Of a DNA stretch of 64,000 bases, positions 45,909 through 53,806 are shown one piece after another. The translations under genes were made by a program, and so were the position numbers. Below the pieces are notes generated by a model that searched no databases, was not told where the DNA came from, and saw nothing but the letters and a program-made list of their open reading frames with translations. The stretch's first letter is position 1. Every line of letters begins with the position of its first letter. Origin of the DNA: Micrococcus sp. 2A (lineage in GTDB: Bacteria; Actinomycetota; Actinomycetes; Actinomycetales; Micrococcaceae); assembly GCF_039519235.1 (NCBI RefSeq), contig NZ_CP154351.1:62001-126000 (forward strand), written 5' to 3'.

Positions 45909-46274
45909 ATGAAGAAGGTTGAGCACGTGCACGCCACGTATGACACACCGCATCTGAATGCGGCGGTCGGAGTCTTCGCGTTGCTGGCGAATCCGGTGAG
46001 TGTGAAGATGATCCTCGCCATTCGCGACATCGAGGTCTCTGCCAATCATCTGGCGGACATCGTCGACCTTCCCGTCGACCAGACCTCCCACGAGCTTCAC
46101 CGCCTGGAGTCGGCCGGGATCGTGAGTCGGCAGCGACGCGAGTCCGGCGACTTCTACCTATTGAACGGTGTGCATGCCGGGGCGCTGGCTGAGGCTGCGA
46201 TCTTCCATGCCGAACATCAGCAGCAGGAACGCACTCGTGCGGGTTCTCCCACCTCGAACTCGCGACCGAACTGA
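45909..46274 (+). CDS. ArsR-family transcriptional regulator
   Basis: 121 residues. Winged helix: ALLANPVSVKMILAIRDIEVSANHLADIV, DLPVDQTSHELHRLESAGIVSRQRRESGDFYLL. Short N-terminal segment HVHATYDTPH and C-terminal His/Glu residues may bind a metal. Operates beside an AhpD-like gene. Upstream in-frame starts (45900, 45903) are possible but would fall in or at the -10 box. Confidence 0.75.
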   Translation: MKKVEHVHATYDTPHLNAAVGVFALLANPVSVKMILAIRDIEVSANHLADIVDLPVDQTSHELHRLESAGIVSRQRRESGDFYLLNGVHAGALAEAAIFHAEHQQQERTRAGSPTSNSRPN

Positions 46275-46287
46275 CAGAGGAGGCATC

Positions 46288-46806
46288 ATGCCCCGTTTTT
46301 CCCGATTGACCCCTGAGACCGCAGTGGGGGCCTCACGAGACTTGCTCGGCGATCTCGTCGAGCGGCACGGCCAGGTCGGAGACATGGTCTCGACGATGGC
46401 GCACTCCCCGGCGGTGCTCGGCGGCTATCTGCAGCTGAGCAAAGCCATGCGTCGCGCCAAGCTCGACCGTAAGGTCAGCGAGCTCGTTTCGATCGCCGTG
46501 CAGTCGAAGCAGGGATGCGGAATGTGCCTGGCCTCGCACATCAGCGCGGCACGATCGCTCGGGGTCAGCGATGACGAGATCGCACTCGCCCAGCAGGGTA
46601 CGGCGATGACCGGCCCGGTCGCGGCGATGATCGCGCTCGGCCTCCAGATCTACCGTGAGCCTACGTCGATCACCGACGAGCAGATTGACGAGCTTCGGGG
46701 ATACGGGTACAGCGACCGTGAGATCTCTGATGTCGTCGGGGTCGTGTCGCTGAACATTCTCACCGGCGCCTTCAACCTGGTTGCTGGCCTCACGCCGGGC
46801 GACTGA
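46288..46806 (+). CDS. AhpD-like / carboxymuconolactone decarboxylase family protein
   Basis: 172 residues. Redox motif CGMCLASH (C-x-x-C-x-x-x-H) in QSKQGCGMCLASHISAAR is that of AhpD alkylhydroperoxidases. Helices around PVAAMIALGLQIYREP complete the fold. Probably detoxifies peroxides formed under metal stress (inference). AGGAGG seven bases before ATG 46288; 13 bases after ArsR. Confidence 0.85.
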   Translation: MPRFSRLTPETAVGASRDLLGDLVERHGQVGDMVSTMAHSPAVLGGYLQLSKAMRRAKLDRKVSELVSIAVQSKQGCGMCLASHISAARSLGVSDDEIALAQQGTAMTGPVAAMIALGLQIYREPTSITDEQIDELRGYGYSDREISDVVGVVSLNILTGAFNLVAGLTPGD

Positions 46807-46821
46807 CTTCGCCGGCGACTT

Positions 46822-46892
46822 GGTGCCCTGGCCGAGAGGATAGGCAGCGGCCTGCAAAACCGTTTACACGGGTTCGAATCCCGTAGGCACCT
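46822..46892 (+). tRNA. tRNA-Cys (anticodon GCA), with two C-A stem mismatches
   Basis: Cloverleaf folds: acceptor GGTGCCC/AGGCACC, D-stem GCC/GGC, anticodon loop CTGCAAA, T-arm ACGGG-TTCGAAT-CCCGT, discriminator T and encoded CCA at 46893-46895. Pairs 7-66 and 31-39 are C-A mismatches, and 27-43 is G-T. Reads UGC/UGU. Its presence in an acquired island is unusual; the mismatches suggest drift or a phage/plasmid origin. Confidence 0.8.
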
Positions 46893-46969
46893 CCACTTCC
46901 CGCTGAGCCCAATAGGACACACGTCGTTGGAGGCGAGTGATGGAGAGCTAGCACATCTTCAACGGTGAC

Positions 46970-47214
46970 ATGACACGCGCCGCGCGCATCCTCGTGAAGG
47001 TGAGCGCCCAATATATCGCCCGTGAAGCCAACGTGACCAAGGAAGAGTTGCGCGACTTCGAGAAGGGGCGACACGACTTGTCGTAGAAGAAGCAGGAGCG
47101 TGTGCGGGCCGCCCTCGAAGAATTGGGGGCAGAGTTTCTGCCTGACGGACCCAACGGCGGCTACGGCATCCGTCTGAAGTTCGGCCGTTCCAGGATCTAC
47201 TCACTTGAACGTTG
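46970..47214 (+). pseudogene. XRE-type helix-turn-helix regulator, broken by a stop codon
   Basis: From ATG 46970 the frame reads MTRAARILVKVSAQYIAREA then NVTKEELRDFEKGRHDLS, stops at TAG 47084-47086, and resumes in the same frame as KKQERVRAALEELGAEFLPDGPNGGYGIRLKF, the usual ending of this short XRE group (AALExxGVEFLPE...GVRL). One nonsense change has broken it. Confidence 0.75.
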
Positions 47215-47320
47215 CGAGGGCGAGGGCGGGCCGCGGCTCACAACAGAGTCTGATCGTCGGACCCAGGCCCATGTGCCCTTCTCGGAACCGGATTCAAACC
47301 TACCTTTTCACCTGGAAGAT

Positions 47321-48000
47321 CGCACCACGGCCTCACTGCGCATCCTGGTGCCGTTGCGCCTGGGCCGGCTTTGGCCGTCACACCTTGCCTCTGTTCCAGG
47401 AATGGAAGCGTGGGCACGCTGAGCTCATCGAATACAGTCGCCCGACGGACCCGATCTGGGCCCTGCGCGACGGGGGCGATCGATGCCGCACTCATCCGCT
47501 CTTCTTCACCCAAACGTGCCATTGGTCCGGGTTTGGAGCGGTTACCGCTGTTCACCGAACGCCTGGTTGCATCGGTGACGAGCAGCGACTCCCGTGCCCG
47601 GCAGGAGTCGGTGACCCTAGCCGATCTCGCTGACGGGCCGGTGGCGGTCTGGGCGACCGCTCCGACGGCCACCGGGGAGCTGTGGAGTACGACTGCTCGC
47701 ATGCCGCGCACGATCTCGGTGGCGAACACGGACGAGTGGTTAACCCGCATCGCTGTCGGCGACGCCATCGGCATCACTGCAGAGGCGACAACGCACAATC
47801 ACCGCGCGCCGGAGGTGGTCTATCTGCCCATCGAGGATGCCCCACGGGTGACCGTGGCGCTGACCTGGCCAGGGCAGAGGAGGAGCCACCCGCAGGTAGG
47901 GGTCTTCGCCACCTGCGCACAGGACTACTTCACCCGACTCATCGACATCGGCTCCCCACCCCGCCTGCTCTCCACCGGGGCCGATGGTCAGCTGACGTAG
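47321..48000 (+). pseudogene. LysR-type regulator remnant, effector domain only, with frameshifts
   Basis: The effector domain is spread over three frames: TASLRILVPLRLGRL from 47324, then QEWKRGHAELIEYSRPTDPIWALRDG near 47400-47470, then AIDAALIRSS...ERLPLFTERLVASVTSSD onward to 48000. The DNA-binding domain is missing; the XRE remnant lies just upstream. At least two frameshifts. Confidence 0.75.
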
Positions 48001-48107
48001 CTCCCCACTGCAGCTATGCGACCGACCATCCCCCAGGTAGCCCATCCTCGGGTGCGACGGGACCCCTGAGCTTCATTCCGTGTCGGAGCAACAGATCACA
48101 CTCGACA

Positions 48108-48127
48108 ATATCGCTCTAGCGCGATAT
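48108..48127 (+). promoter_or_regulatory. ArsR/SmtB-type operator
   Basis: ATATCGC (48108-48114) and GCGATAT (48121-48127), 6-base centre, ten bases before ATG 48137. The arm size and spacing fit SmtB/ArsR operators, and the gene downstream encodes such a regulator, so autoregulation is likely. Confidence 0.65.
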
Positions 48128-48136
48128 GATCGCCCT

Positions 48137-48526
48137 ATGACGATGATTCAAGAGGAGGGGGCAACCCTCGACGAAGTGGCGACAGTAGCGTACGCCCACC
48201 TGTTCCAGGCATTTGCGGAGCCGACGAGGTTAGCGATCGTGCAGCACCTCGCCTCCGGGGAGCACCGGGTCCGGGACCTGGTCGAGCACATGGGCCTGGC
48301 CCAGTCCACGGTGAGCAAGCATGTCGGCTTCCTCGTCGAGTGCGGCCTGGCGACGATGCGCCCGGAAGGGCGCTCCACCTGGTACTCGCTGGCACAGTCC
48401 GAGCTCCTGCGTACCCTCATCGCCGCTGCCGAACGCCTCCTCGATGCCACCGGCACGCAGACCCTGCTCTGCACGCACCTGCGACTCCCACATACCCACC
48501 ACGCGACAGATACGGACAAGAAGTAG
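48137..48526 (+). CDS. ArsR/SmtB-family metal-responsive repressor
   Basis: 129 residues. Winged helix: LFQAFAEPTRLAIVQHLASGEHRVRDLVEHMGLAQSTVSKHVGFLVECGLATMRPEGRSTWYSL. C-terminal CTHLRLPHTHHATD has a Cys and several His that may sense zinc, cadmium or a like metal. Two bases before the CDF exporter gene, so it almost surely controls it. Confidence 0.88.
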   Translation: MTMIQEEGATLDEVATVAYAHLFQAFAEPTRLAIVQHLASGEHRVRDLVEHMGLAQSTVSKHVGFLVECGLATMRPEGRSTWYSLAQSELLRTLIAAAERLLDATGTQTLLCTHLRLPHTHHATDTDKK

Positions 48527-48528
48527 TC

Positions 48529-49470
48529 ATGGGCGCAGGACACAATCACGGCCCCGCCGCCAGCGAGACCGGTCACCCCGGAGATTTCCGCAAGAAACTC
48601 TGGATCGCATTCTCGATCACCGCGACGATCGTCGTCGCCCAGGCCATCGGCTCGATCATCACCGGCAGCCTCGCACTGCTGACCGACACCGCCCATGCCA
48701 TTACCGATGCGTCCGGCCTGCTGGTCGCACTGATCGCCGCGACGCTGATGCTCAAGCCCGCCAACTCCAAGCGCACCTGGGGGTTCCGGCGTATTGAAGT
48801 GATCGCAGCCCTCGGACAGTCGGCACTGCTGCTGGCGGTGGGCACCTACGCCGCCATCGAAGGCATCCGGCGACTGTTCGAGCCGCCGGAGGTGCCCGCA
48901 AGCGAACTGCTGATATTCGGCATCATCGGCCTGGTCGCGAACATCATCGCCATCACCATCCTCGCCTCCAGCCGCGGCTCGAACTTCAACATGCGTGCCG
49001 CGTTCCTCGAAGTTCTCAATGATGCCCTCGGGTCGCTCGGAGTGATCATCGCGGCGATCGTCATCGCCACGACCGGGTTCATGCAGGCCGATGCCATCGC
49101 CGGACTGCTTATCGCCGCATTGATCGTGCCTCGCGCGTTCAAGCTCATGCGCGAGACCACTGGCGTCCTTATGGAGTTCACTCCCAAGGGCCTCGACCTC
49201 GACAAGGTGCGTTCGCACATCCTCGAACTTGACCATGTCAAAGATGTCCATGACCTGCACGCCTCCACTGTGGCGACCGGCCTGCCGATCCTGACCGCCC
49301 ACGTCGTCGTCGAGGACGAGTGTTTCACCGACGGTCGTGCCGCGCAGACGCTCCACGAGATCAAAGATTGCGTCGCAGGACACTTCGAGGTCTCCATCCA
49401 TCACTCGACCTTCCAGATCGAGACCGAGCACATTGCCGAACATGAACCGGAAATCAGCAAGCACGACTGA
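48529..49470 (+). CDS. Cation diffusion facilitator (zinc/cadmium exporter)
   Basis: 313 residues. Six membrane segments; metal-site pairs TDTAHAITDASGLL (HxxxD) and AFLEVLNDALGSLG (NxxxD in helix V); a short His start MGAGHNHG. The C-terminal cytosolic domain has HDLHAS...AHVVVEDE. Exports Zn2+/Cd2+ or similar against protons. Two-gene unit with the ArsR repressor. Confidence 0.92.
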   Translation: MGAGHNHGPAASETGHPGDFRKKLWIAFSITATIVVAQAIGSIITGSLALLTDTAHAITDASGLLVALIAATLMLKPANSKRTWGFRRIEVIAALGQSALLLAVGTYAAIEGIRRLFEPPEVPASELLIFGIIGLVANIIAITILASSRGSNFNMRAAFLEVLNDALGSLGVIIAAIVIATTGFMQADAIAGLLIAALIVPRAFKLMRETTGVLMEFTPKGLDLDKVRSHILELDHVKDVHDLHASTVATGLPILTAHVVVEDECFTDGRAAQTLHEIKDCVAGHFEVSIHHSTFQIETEHIAEHEPEISKHD

Positions 49471-49530
49471 ACGCAGTGCCCCTCCCGGGCTCGTTCCGGG
49501 CGGGGGCGCTTCCGCGTCACGCAGGTAGGC

Positions 49531-49549
49531 ACTACCCCTATGGGGTAGT
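49531..49549 (+). promoter_or_regulatory. CsoR-type operator before an orphan lipoprotein start
   Basis: ACTACCCCTATGGGGTAGT. Fourth palindrome of the TACCC/GGGTA class, 42 bases before ATG 49591. Confidence 0.65.
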
Positions 49550-49590
49550 AAGGCCAATTGGCACCACGGGCAGACACGGGAAGGAATCCC

Positions 49591-49719
49591 ATGAAAAACT
49601 TCAGGCCATTCCCGAAGTACGGCGGAACGAAAACCGCTGCAATCACCGTCGTGGTCGGTGCTTTCCTGCTCACCGGATGCACGGCCGCCAACGACTCATC
49701 CTCAGCCTCCCGGCACTAA
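49591..49719 (+). pseudogene. Truncated lipoprotein (signal peptide and first residues only)
   Basis: 42 codons: basic start MKNFRPFPKYGGTKTAA, hydrophobic run, lipobox LTGC near residue 29, then TAANDSSSASRH and stop. GGAAGGAAT is a good ribosome site. Together with the operator this looks like the front end of a CsoR-controlled copper lipoprotein whose body has been lost. Confidence 0.6.
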
Positions 49720-50090
49720 CGATCAGCTGTCACCAGTTCCTGCTTCACGCCCGCCAGCTGTTTCTCAACTGCTGACCTTTGCCTCGCAGCACGCTTCAGC
49801 ACAGATTCGCAAGGCTGCACGCGAGAGCATCCCCGACTGATAGCCCGCCGTCGACCACGAGAGGTGACTCCTCTGCACCCGGTGCCTGAGGCGGAAGTCG
49901 AGCGGCAGGTGGCACGGCCTCAGAATCGCCTTCCCGGCATGAGCGCACTGTCAGGCGCGCGCCTGGGACATGTCCGCGACGCAGCGGTCAGGGTGGTCGG
50001 CTAGATGTACTGACCCTGGGCGTTGATGACTCTCTCGGCGGCCGAGGGGTACATTTCACAGACCCCGCTGAAGGTTTTGCTCCGAGAAGG
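49720..50090. other. Gap after the lipoprotein remnant
   Basis: About 370 bases with no convincing gene. On the minus strand the stretch near 49998-50070 could read as a short tail ending in AERVINAQGQYI and a stop, perhaps the end of a lost gene, but no family is recognised. Confidence 0.4.
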
Positions 50091-50131
50091 GTTCACCGCG
50101 TGTCGTGTGAAATCTTCGCTGCATCTCTACA
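50091..50131. repeat. Dispersed 41-base repeat, copy A
   Basis: Starts GTTCACCGCGTGTCGTGTG and ends TGCATCTCTACA. Its last 24 bases form an inverted repeat with 50154-50177. It matches copy B (51712-51752) at 35 of 41 bases. Confidence 0.65.
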
Positions 50132-50200
50132 ACGCGCCAATTTGATTCATACTGTCGAGATGCAGCGAAGATTTCAAAAACGCGCCAATTTGATTCATAC
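50131..50200. repeat. Repeat cluster at the right end of the copper island, with 49-base repeat copy 2
   Basis: Contains an exact 22-base direct repeat (50131-50152 and 50179-50200; starts AACGCGCCAATTTG) and the second copy of the 49-base junction repeat (50152-50200). The arms 50108-50131 and 50154-50177 are inverted. Confidence 0.8.
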
Positions 50201-50314
50201 ACGTTCTAGCGCCTCACCTCTTGACAGCACCGGAGAAGGCACTCTCATCGCCGGGGCTTCCCTGGCTGAATCAAGGAACTCCCGACAGCATGCTCACCGC
50301 CTTATCGTGGGCCC

Positions 50315-50629
50315 ATGGGAGAAGTCGTGTACCTTGCGGATAGAGCGGACCAGCACCGGCAGCTGCTGTGGCGGGAAGCGATCGGCCATGTCGTTCGGCA
50401 GGAGCGGCACACGCGACGAGAGCGGCTCACAGACGTGGGCGAGCGGGCCGGTATCGCTCCGCAGTACCTCTCTGAACTCGAGCGCGGCCTCAAAGATCCG
50501 TCCTCCGAGATGCTTCACGCGGTCTCTGACGCCCTCGAAACTCCTGTCCACGAGATTGCCCGCCGCGCTGCGTCCGTACTCGACGGGACGGCCTGCCTCG
50601 GCCCCACGGTCCTGGCAATCGCAGCCTGA
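50315..50629 (+). CDS. XRE-family helix-turn-helix regulator
   Basis: 104 residues. IGHVVRQERHTRRERLTDVGERAGIAPQYLSELERGLKDPSSEMLHAVSDALE is a textbook XRE domain (about 24-77). A short C-terminal tail. Role unknown; perhaps regulates the epimerase gene 56 bases downstream. A TTGACA box at 50221-50226 is upstream. Confidence 0.85.
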   Translation: MGEVVYLADRADQHRQLLWREAIGHVVRQERHTRRERLTDVGERAGIAPQYLSELERGLKDPSSEMLHAVSDALETPVHEIARRAASVLDGTACLGPTVLAIAA

Positions 50630-50685
50630 CGCCGCTCACAGCGGATCAGCCCCACGTCGATGTGTCCGCCAGACACACTGAAGAC

Positions 50686-51666
50686 ATGCAGATCCTCCTT
50701 CTCGGCGGTACCGGCTTCCTCGGCCGTGAGCTCGCCCGCGCCGCACTCGACGGCGGCCACGCCGTGACCTGTCTCGCCTGCGGGTCGGCTCCCGCCGCAT
50801 CCGGTGCCAACTTCGTCCGCGCCGATCGGGACGACCCCGATGCCCTCGCTCCCGTCGTCACCCAGGCGTGGGACGCCGTCGTCGATCTGGCTTCCCACCC
50901 GGCCCACGCCCACGACGCCGTGCACCAGCTCACCGCCCGCCATCGCCTTCTCGTGTCCACCACCAGCGTGTACGCCGCGTTCGACACCCCCAACCAGTCG
51001 GAGAACGCCCCCCTGGCACCGCCCGCAGGCATCGACCGGATGACCGAGATGAACCAGTACCCCGGAGCCAAGCGCCGCTGCGAAGACATCTACCGAGGCG
51101 CGGATGGGCAGGTCACCGTGATCCGCCCCGGGCTGATCGGCGGAGCCGGCGACGACACCGGACGCTCCGGCTACTACCCCTGGCGATTCGCACACCCGAC
51201 GGGGACCGACGTGCTGGTGCCCGATGCGACGTTCCCCGTCTCCGTCATCGACGTGGCAGACCTGGCCGCGTGGATTCTGCATTGCATGGAACACACGGTC
51301 ACCGGCACGTTCAACGCCGCCGGTCAGACCCACACCTTGGCAGACCTCTACCGGGCGAGCATCGAGGTCACCGGGTCGACTGCTCAGCCACACGTGATCC
51401 CCGACGACGTCCTACTGTCCCAGGGCATCGCCCCGTGGGCGGGGCCGAACTCGCTGCCCCTCTGGATTCCGCTGCCGGGGTTCCGTCACGTCGGCAGCGT
51501 CGACTCCTCGGCGGCCCTGGCCCACGGGCTGGTCCGCCGCCCGCTGCGCGAAACCCTCGCGGCCGCCCTGGCCACCGAGGAGGCGCGCACGACGGAGCGC
51601 CCCGTGGGGCTGACCGACCAGGAGGAAACCGCCCTGCGCGCCGCCCTCAGCCCCACCAGCGGCTAA
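50686..51666 (+). CDS. NAD-dependent epimerase/dehydratase-family protein
   Basis: 326 residues. Rossmann loop ILLLGGTGFLGRELARAAL at the N-terminus; YPGAKRRCEDIY supplies the catalytic Tyr-xxx-Lys (YPGAK); LLVSTTSVYAAF carries the Ser/Thr. Extended SDR fold; substrate unknown. GC near that of the chromosome, higher than the copper island. Follows the XRE regulator. Confidence 0.82.
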   Translation: MQILLLGGTGFLGRELARAALDGGHAVTCLACGSAPAASGANFVRADRDDPDALAPVVTQAWDAVVDLASHPAHAHDAVHQLTARHRLLVSTTSVYAAFDTPNQSENAPLAPPAGIDRMTEMNQYPGAKRRCEDIYRGADGQVTVIRPGLIGGAGDDTGRSGYYPWRFAHPTGTDVLVPDATFPVSVIDVADLAAWILHCMEHTVTGTFNAAGQTHTLADLYRASIEVTGSTAQPHVIPDDVLLSQGIAPWAGPNSLPLWIPLPGFRHVGSVDSSAALAHGLVRRPLRETLAAALATEEARTTERPVGLTDQEETALRAALSPTSG

Positions 51667-51711
51667 GGGGCCCGGTTTCACGATGACCGAGATCCGCCCA
51701 CTCTGCGCCGA

Positions 51712-51752
51712 GTTCACCGCGAGCCGTGTGGATTCTTCGCTACATCTCGACA
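51712..51752. repeat. Dispersed 41-base repeat, copy B
   Basis: Starts GTTCACCGCGAGCCGTGTG and ends TACATCTCGACA. It follows the epimerase stop. The 20 bases before it also resemble those before copy C, so the full repeat may be about 60 bases. Confidence 0.65.
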
Positions 51753-51857
51753 GCCGCTCACCCTGAGCGGCGCCCCCCCCGGCTTGCTGGCGCTTCCAGA
51801 GGAGCGAGTCCATCAGCTGTGCGCAGCCTGCCGGTGAAGAGCGCGAGGATGGGTTAT

Positions 51858-52322
51858 ATGGCTGACCATTCCTTCGCGCTCGTGCCGGCGTCCTACGTCC
51901 TCCTGCTTCGGGGGCCCGAGGTGCTCCTGCAACGTCGCCAAAACACCGGGTACATGGACGGGTTCTGGGTTGCGGGTGCAGCTGGCCATGTCGAGCCGGG
52001 GGAGACTGCCCGGCATGCCGCGGTCCGGGAAGCACGGGAGGAGCTAGGCGCGGACATTGCCTCCGCTGGCCTCGAGCTGGTCACGGTCATGCAGCGCACG
52101 GACGGCGTCGGGTTGACGCGTGAGCAGCGTGTGGACTGGTTCTGGACCTGCAAAGAGTGGATGGGGGAGCCGCGGATCTGCGAGCCGGAGAAGACCTCCG
52201 ATCTGAGATGGTTCCCGCTCACCGACCTGCCCGATCTTGTGCCGGCCTATGAACGGATCGTCCTTGCAGGCCTTCGCGACCGCTCGCTCCCGATGGACAC
52301 GGCTTACGGGTTCACGAACTGA
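51858..52322 (+). CDS. NUDIX hydrolase
   Basis: 154 residues. NUDIX box [22 protein letters not shown] (G-x5-E-x7-RE-x2-EE-x-G). Hydrolyses nucleoside diphosphates linked to another group; substrate unknown. GAGG about nine bases before ATG 51858; ATG 51849 is an alternative start. Confidence 0.88.
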   Translation: MADHSFALVPASYVLLLRGPEVLLQRRQNTGYMDGFWVAGAAGHVEPGETARHAAVREAREELGADIASAGLELVTVMQRTDGVGLTREQRVDWFWTCKEWMGEPRICEPEKTSDLRWFPLTDLPDLVPAYERIVLAGLRDRSLPMDTAYGFTN

Positions 52323-52375
52323 ACCGGCCGGTGACGGGCGCACCGCTGCACGCCCATGCCACCAAAGGGTGCAGG

Positions 52376-52949
52376 ATGACCCCTATGAAAACGCCCTGGG
52401 CCACGGACGTCGCTCTGAACCTGAGCCGACTCATGGAGAAGACCCGGACGCTGCAGAAGTTCGCTCCCGGTGAGGATGGCGATGCCAACCCGGTGCTGAC
52501 CGACCGGCGCAACGTCGTCGTCGTGGCCGACGAAGCGCATCGAAGCCAGTATGGCTTCGGAGAGACGCTGGATCGTCACGGACGCTTGCGCTCGGGCTTG
52601 GCGAAGCACATGCGCGACGCCCTGCCCGGTGCCACCTATCTCGGCTTCACCGGTACACCGATCGAATCGAACGACAAGTCCACGCGCTCAGTGTTCGGTG
52701 ACTGCATCGACGTCTACGACCTCACTCGCGCGGTCGAGGACGGTGCGACCGTCAAGATCTTCTACGAATCGCGTCTGGCGAAGATCGATCTGTCCGACGA
52801 CGACCTTGCCGCGCTCGACGAGCTGGCGGACGAGATCACTGAGACCGTCGAGGAGGACGCGGCCACGGCAGCGAAGTCCCGCTGGTCGCGCCTGGAAGCC
52901 ATCGTCGGCGCTGACTCGCGCCAAGAACCTCATGACCCACAACATCTAG
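52376..52949 (+). pseudogene. Type I restriction HsdR fragment
   Basis: Internal piece of an HsdR motor subunit: [19 protein letters not shown] (DEAH box) and [29 protein letters not shown], then an acidic helix ...[16 protein letters not shown] frameshift near 52915 moves the reading to AKNLMTHNI and a stop at 52949. No nuclease domain, no HsdM or HsdS nearby. Confidence 0.8.
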
Positions 52950-52978
52950 GGGATGGGCACCATTGCGGCCGTGCAGCC

Positions 52979-53644
52979 TCAGTACCGGGTCACCTTAAGG
53001 GTGGTGTTCGCGCAGGAGGCGGCCTTCTTCACCAGAAACGCCTTCTCCGTGGCGTCAGCCTTCAACCCCCAGCGGATCTTCACCGCGGTCCAGTCAGCGA
53101 TGTACTGGCACTGGTTCTTCGGCGGCAGCCACTGCTCCGGACCGCGGGCCTGCTTGGCCGAGTTCAACGCCGAGGTCTGCACGTTCAGCGACCGGGCATC
53201 CCCCAAGTCGTTGTAGAACGCCACCCGCTTGGCCTTGGTCCAGTACCGGGCTCCCGAGCCCCACGCCTCATGCACGGGCACCATGTGATCGATCTGCACC
53301 GTCGAAGCAGACGTGTGCGTACGCAGATCCCAGCTGCTCACCCACTTGCCCGTGGCCACCGTGCACTTACGGGCCGTCGTGAACTTCGGGGTGGTCTTGG
53401 ACTCTGCGATCAACACCTCTGCCCGCGTGTTCTGGCAGTCCCTGTTCGCATCCTTCCAGTCCCCGAACTGGGCGGCCCGGTCATAACCGGCATTGTTCTC
53501 CGCCGCCACCGGCAACGACGCCACAGCCGTGCGCAGCGGGGCCGAGTACGTGGTGCCGGCTGCCGCCGGTCCCGCACCCCCGAGGACAGCGGTGGCGACG
53601 AAAGCAGCAGCAGTGGCCAGAGAAGCCAGAGAGCGTCGTGACAT
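52979..53644 (-). CDS. Secreted HNH-type nuclease (DUF1524/GmrSD C-terminal-like)
   Basis: 221 residues. Signal peptide (about 1-30, ending AAAGTT) then a compact domain with [16 protein letters not shown] (DHxxP, the HNH-like metal site), [20 protein letters not shown] and [10 protein letters not shown]. Cys residues suggest disulfides. Acts outside the cell on DNA/RNA, probably. Oriented against the HsdR remnant and divergent from the Mod gene. Confidence 0.83.
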   Translation of the reverse strand: MSRRSLASLATAAAFVATAVLGGAGPAAAGTTYSAPLRTAVASLPVAAENNAGYDRAAQFGDWKDANRDCQNTRAEVLIAESKTTPKFTTARKCTVATGKWVSSWDLRTHTSASTVQIDHMVPVHEAWGSGARYWTKAKRVAFYNDLGDARSLNVQTSALNSAKQARGPEQWLPPKNQCQYIADWTAVKIRWGLKADATEKAFLVKKAASCANTTLKVTRY

Positions 53645-53806
53645 GGGCGAGTTCCTTGCTCGAGTGGATGACGCGATGCGAAGTCGCATTGCAGCTGATC
53701 CTAAGCTCGCGTGAAGCCCATGCTCGGCACGAGATCTCGGTCCCTAGGATGGGCAGGATTAGCGCGGACAGCGCCACATGCCACTCGGCCCAAAGAAAGA
53801 ACACCC

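Noticed and set aside
46822..46895. tRNA-Cys as the attachment site of the island
   Set aside because: It lies in the middle of the island, no integrase is adjacent and no second copy of its 3' end was found nearby.
47102..47422. Open frame read as a separate gene
   Set aside because: It is the tail of the stop-interrupted XRE gene running into the LysR remnant.
49531..49549. Palindrome considered as an IS terminal repeat
   Set aside because: It matches the CsoR-type sites in other promoters and has no transposase beside it.
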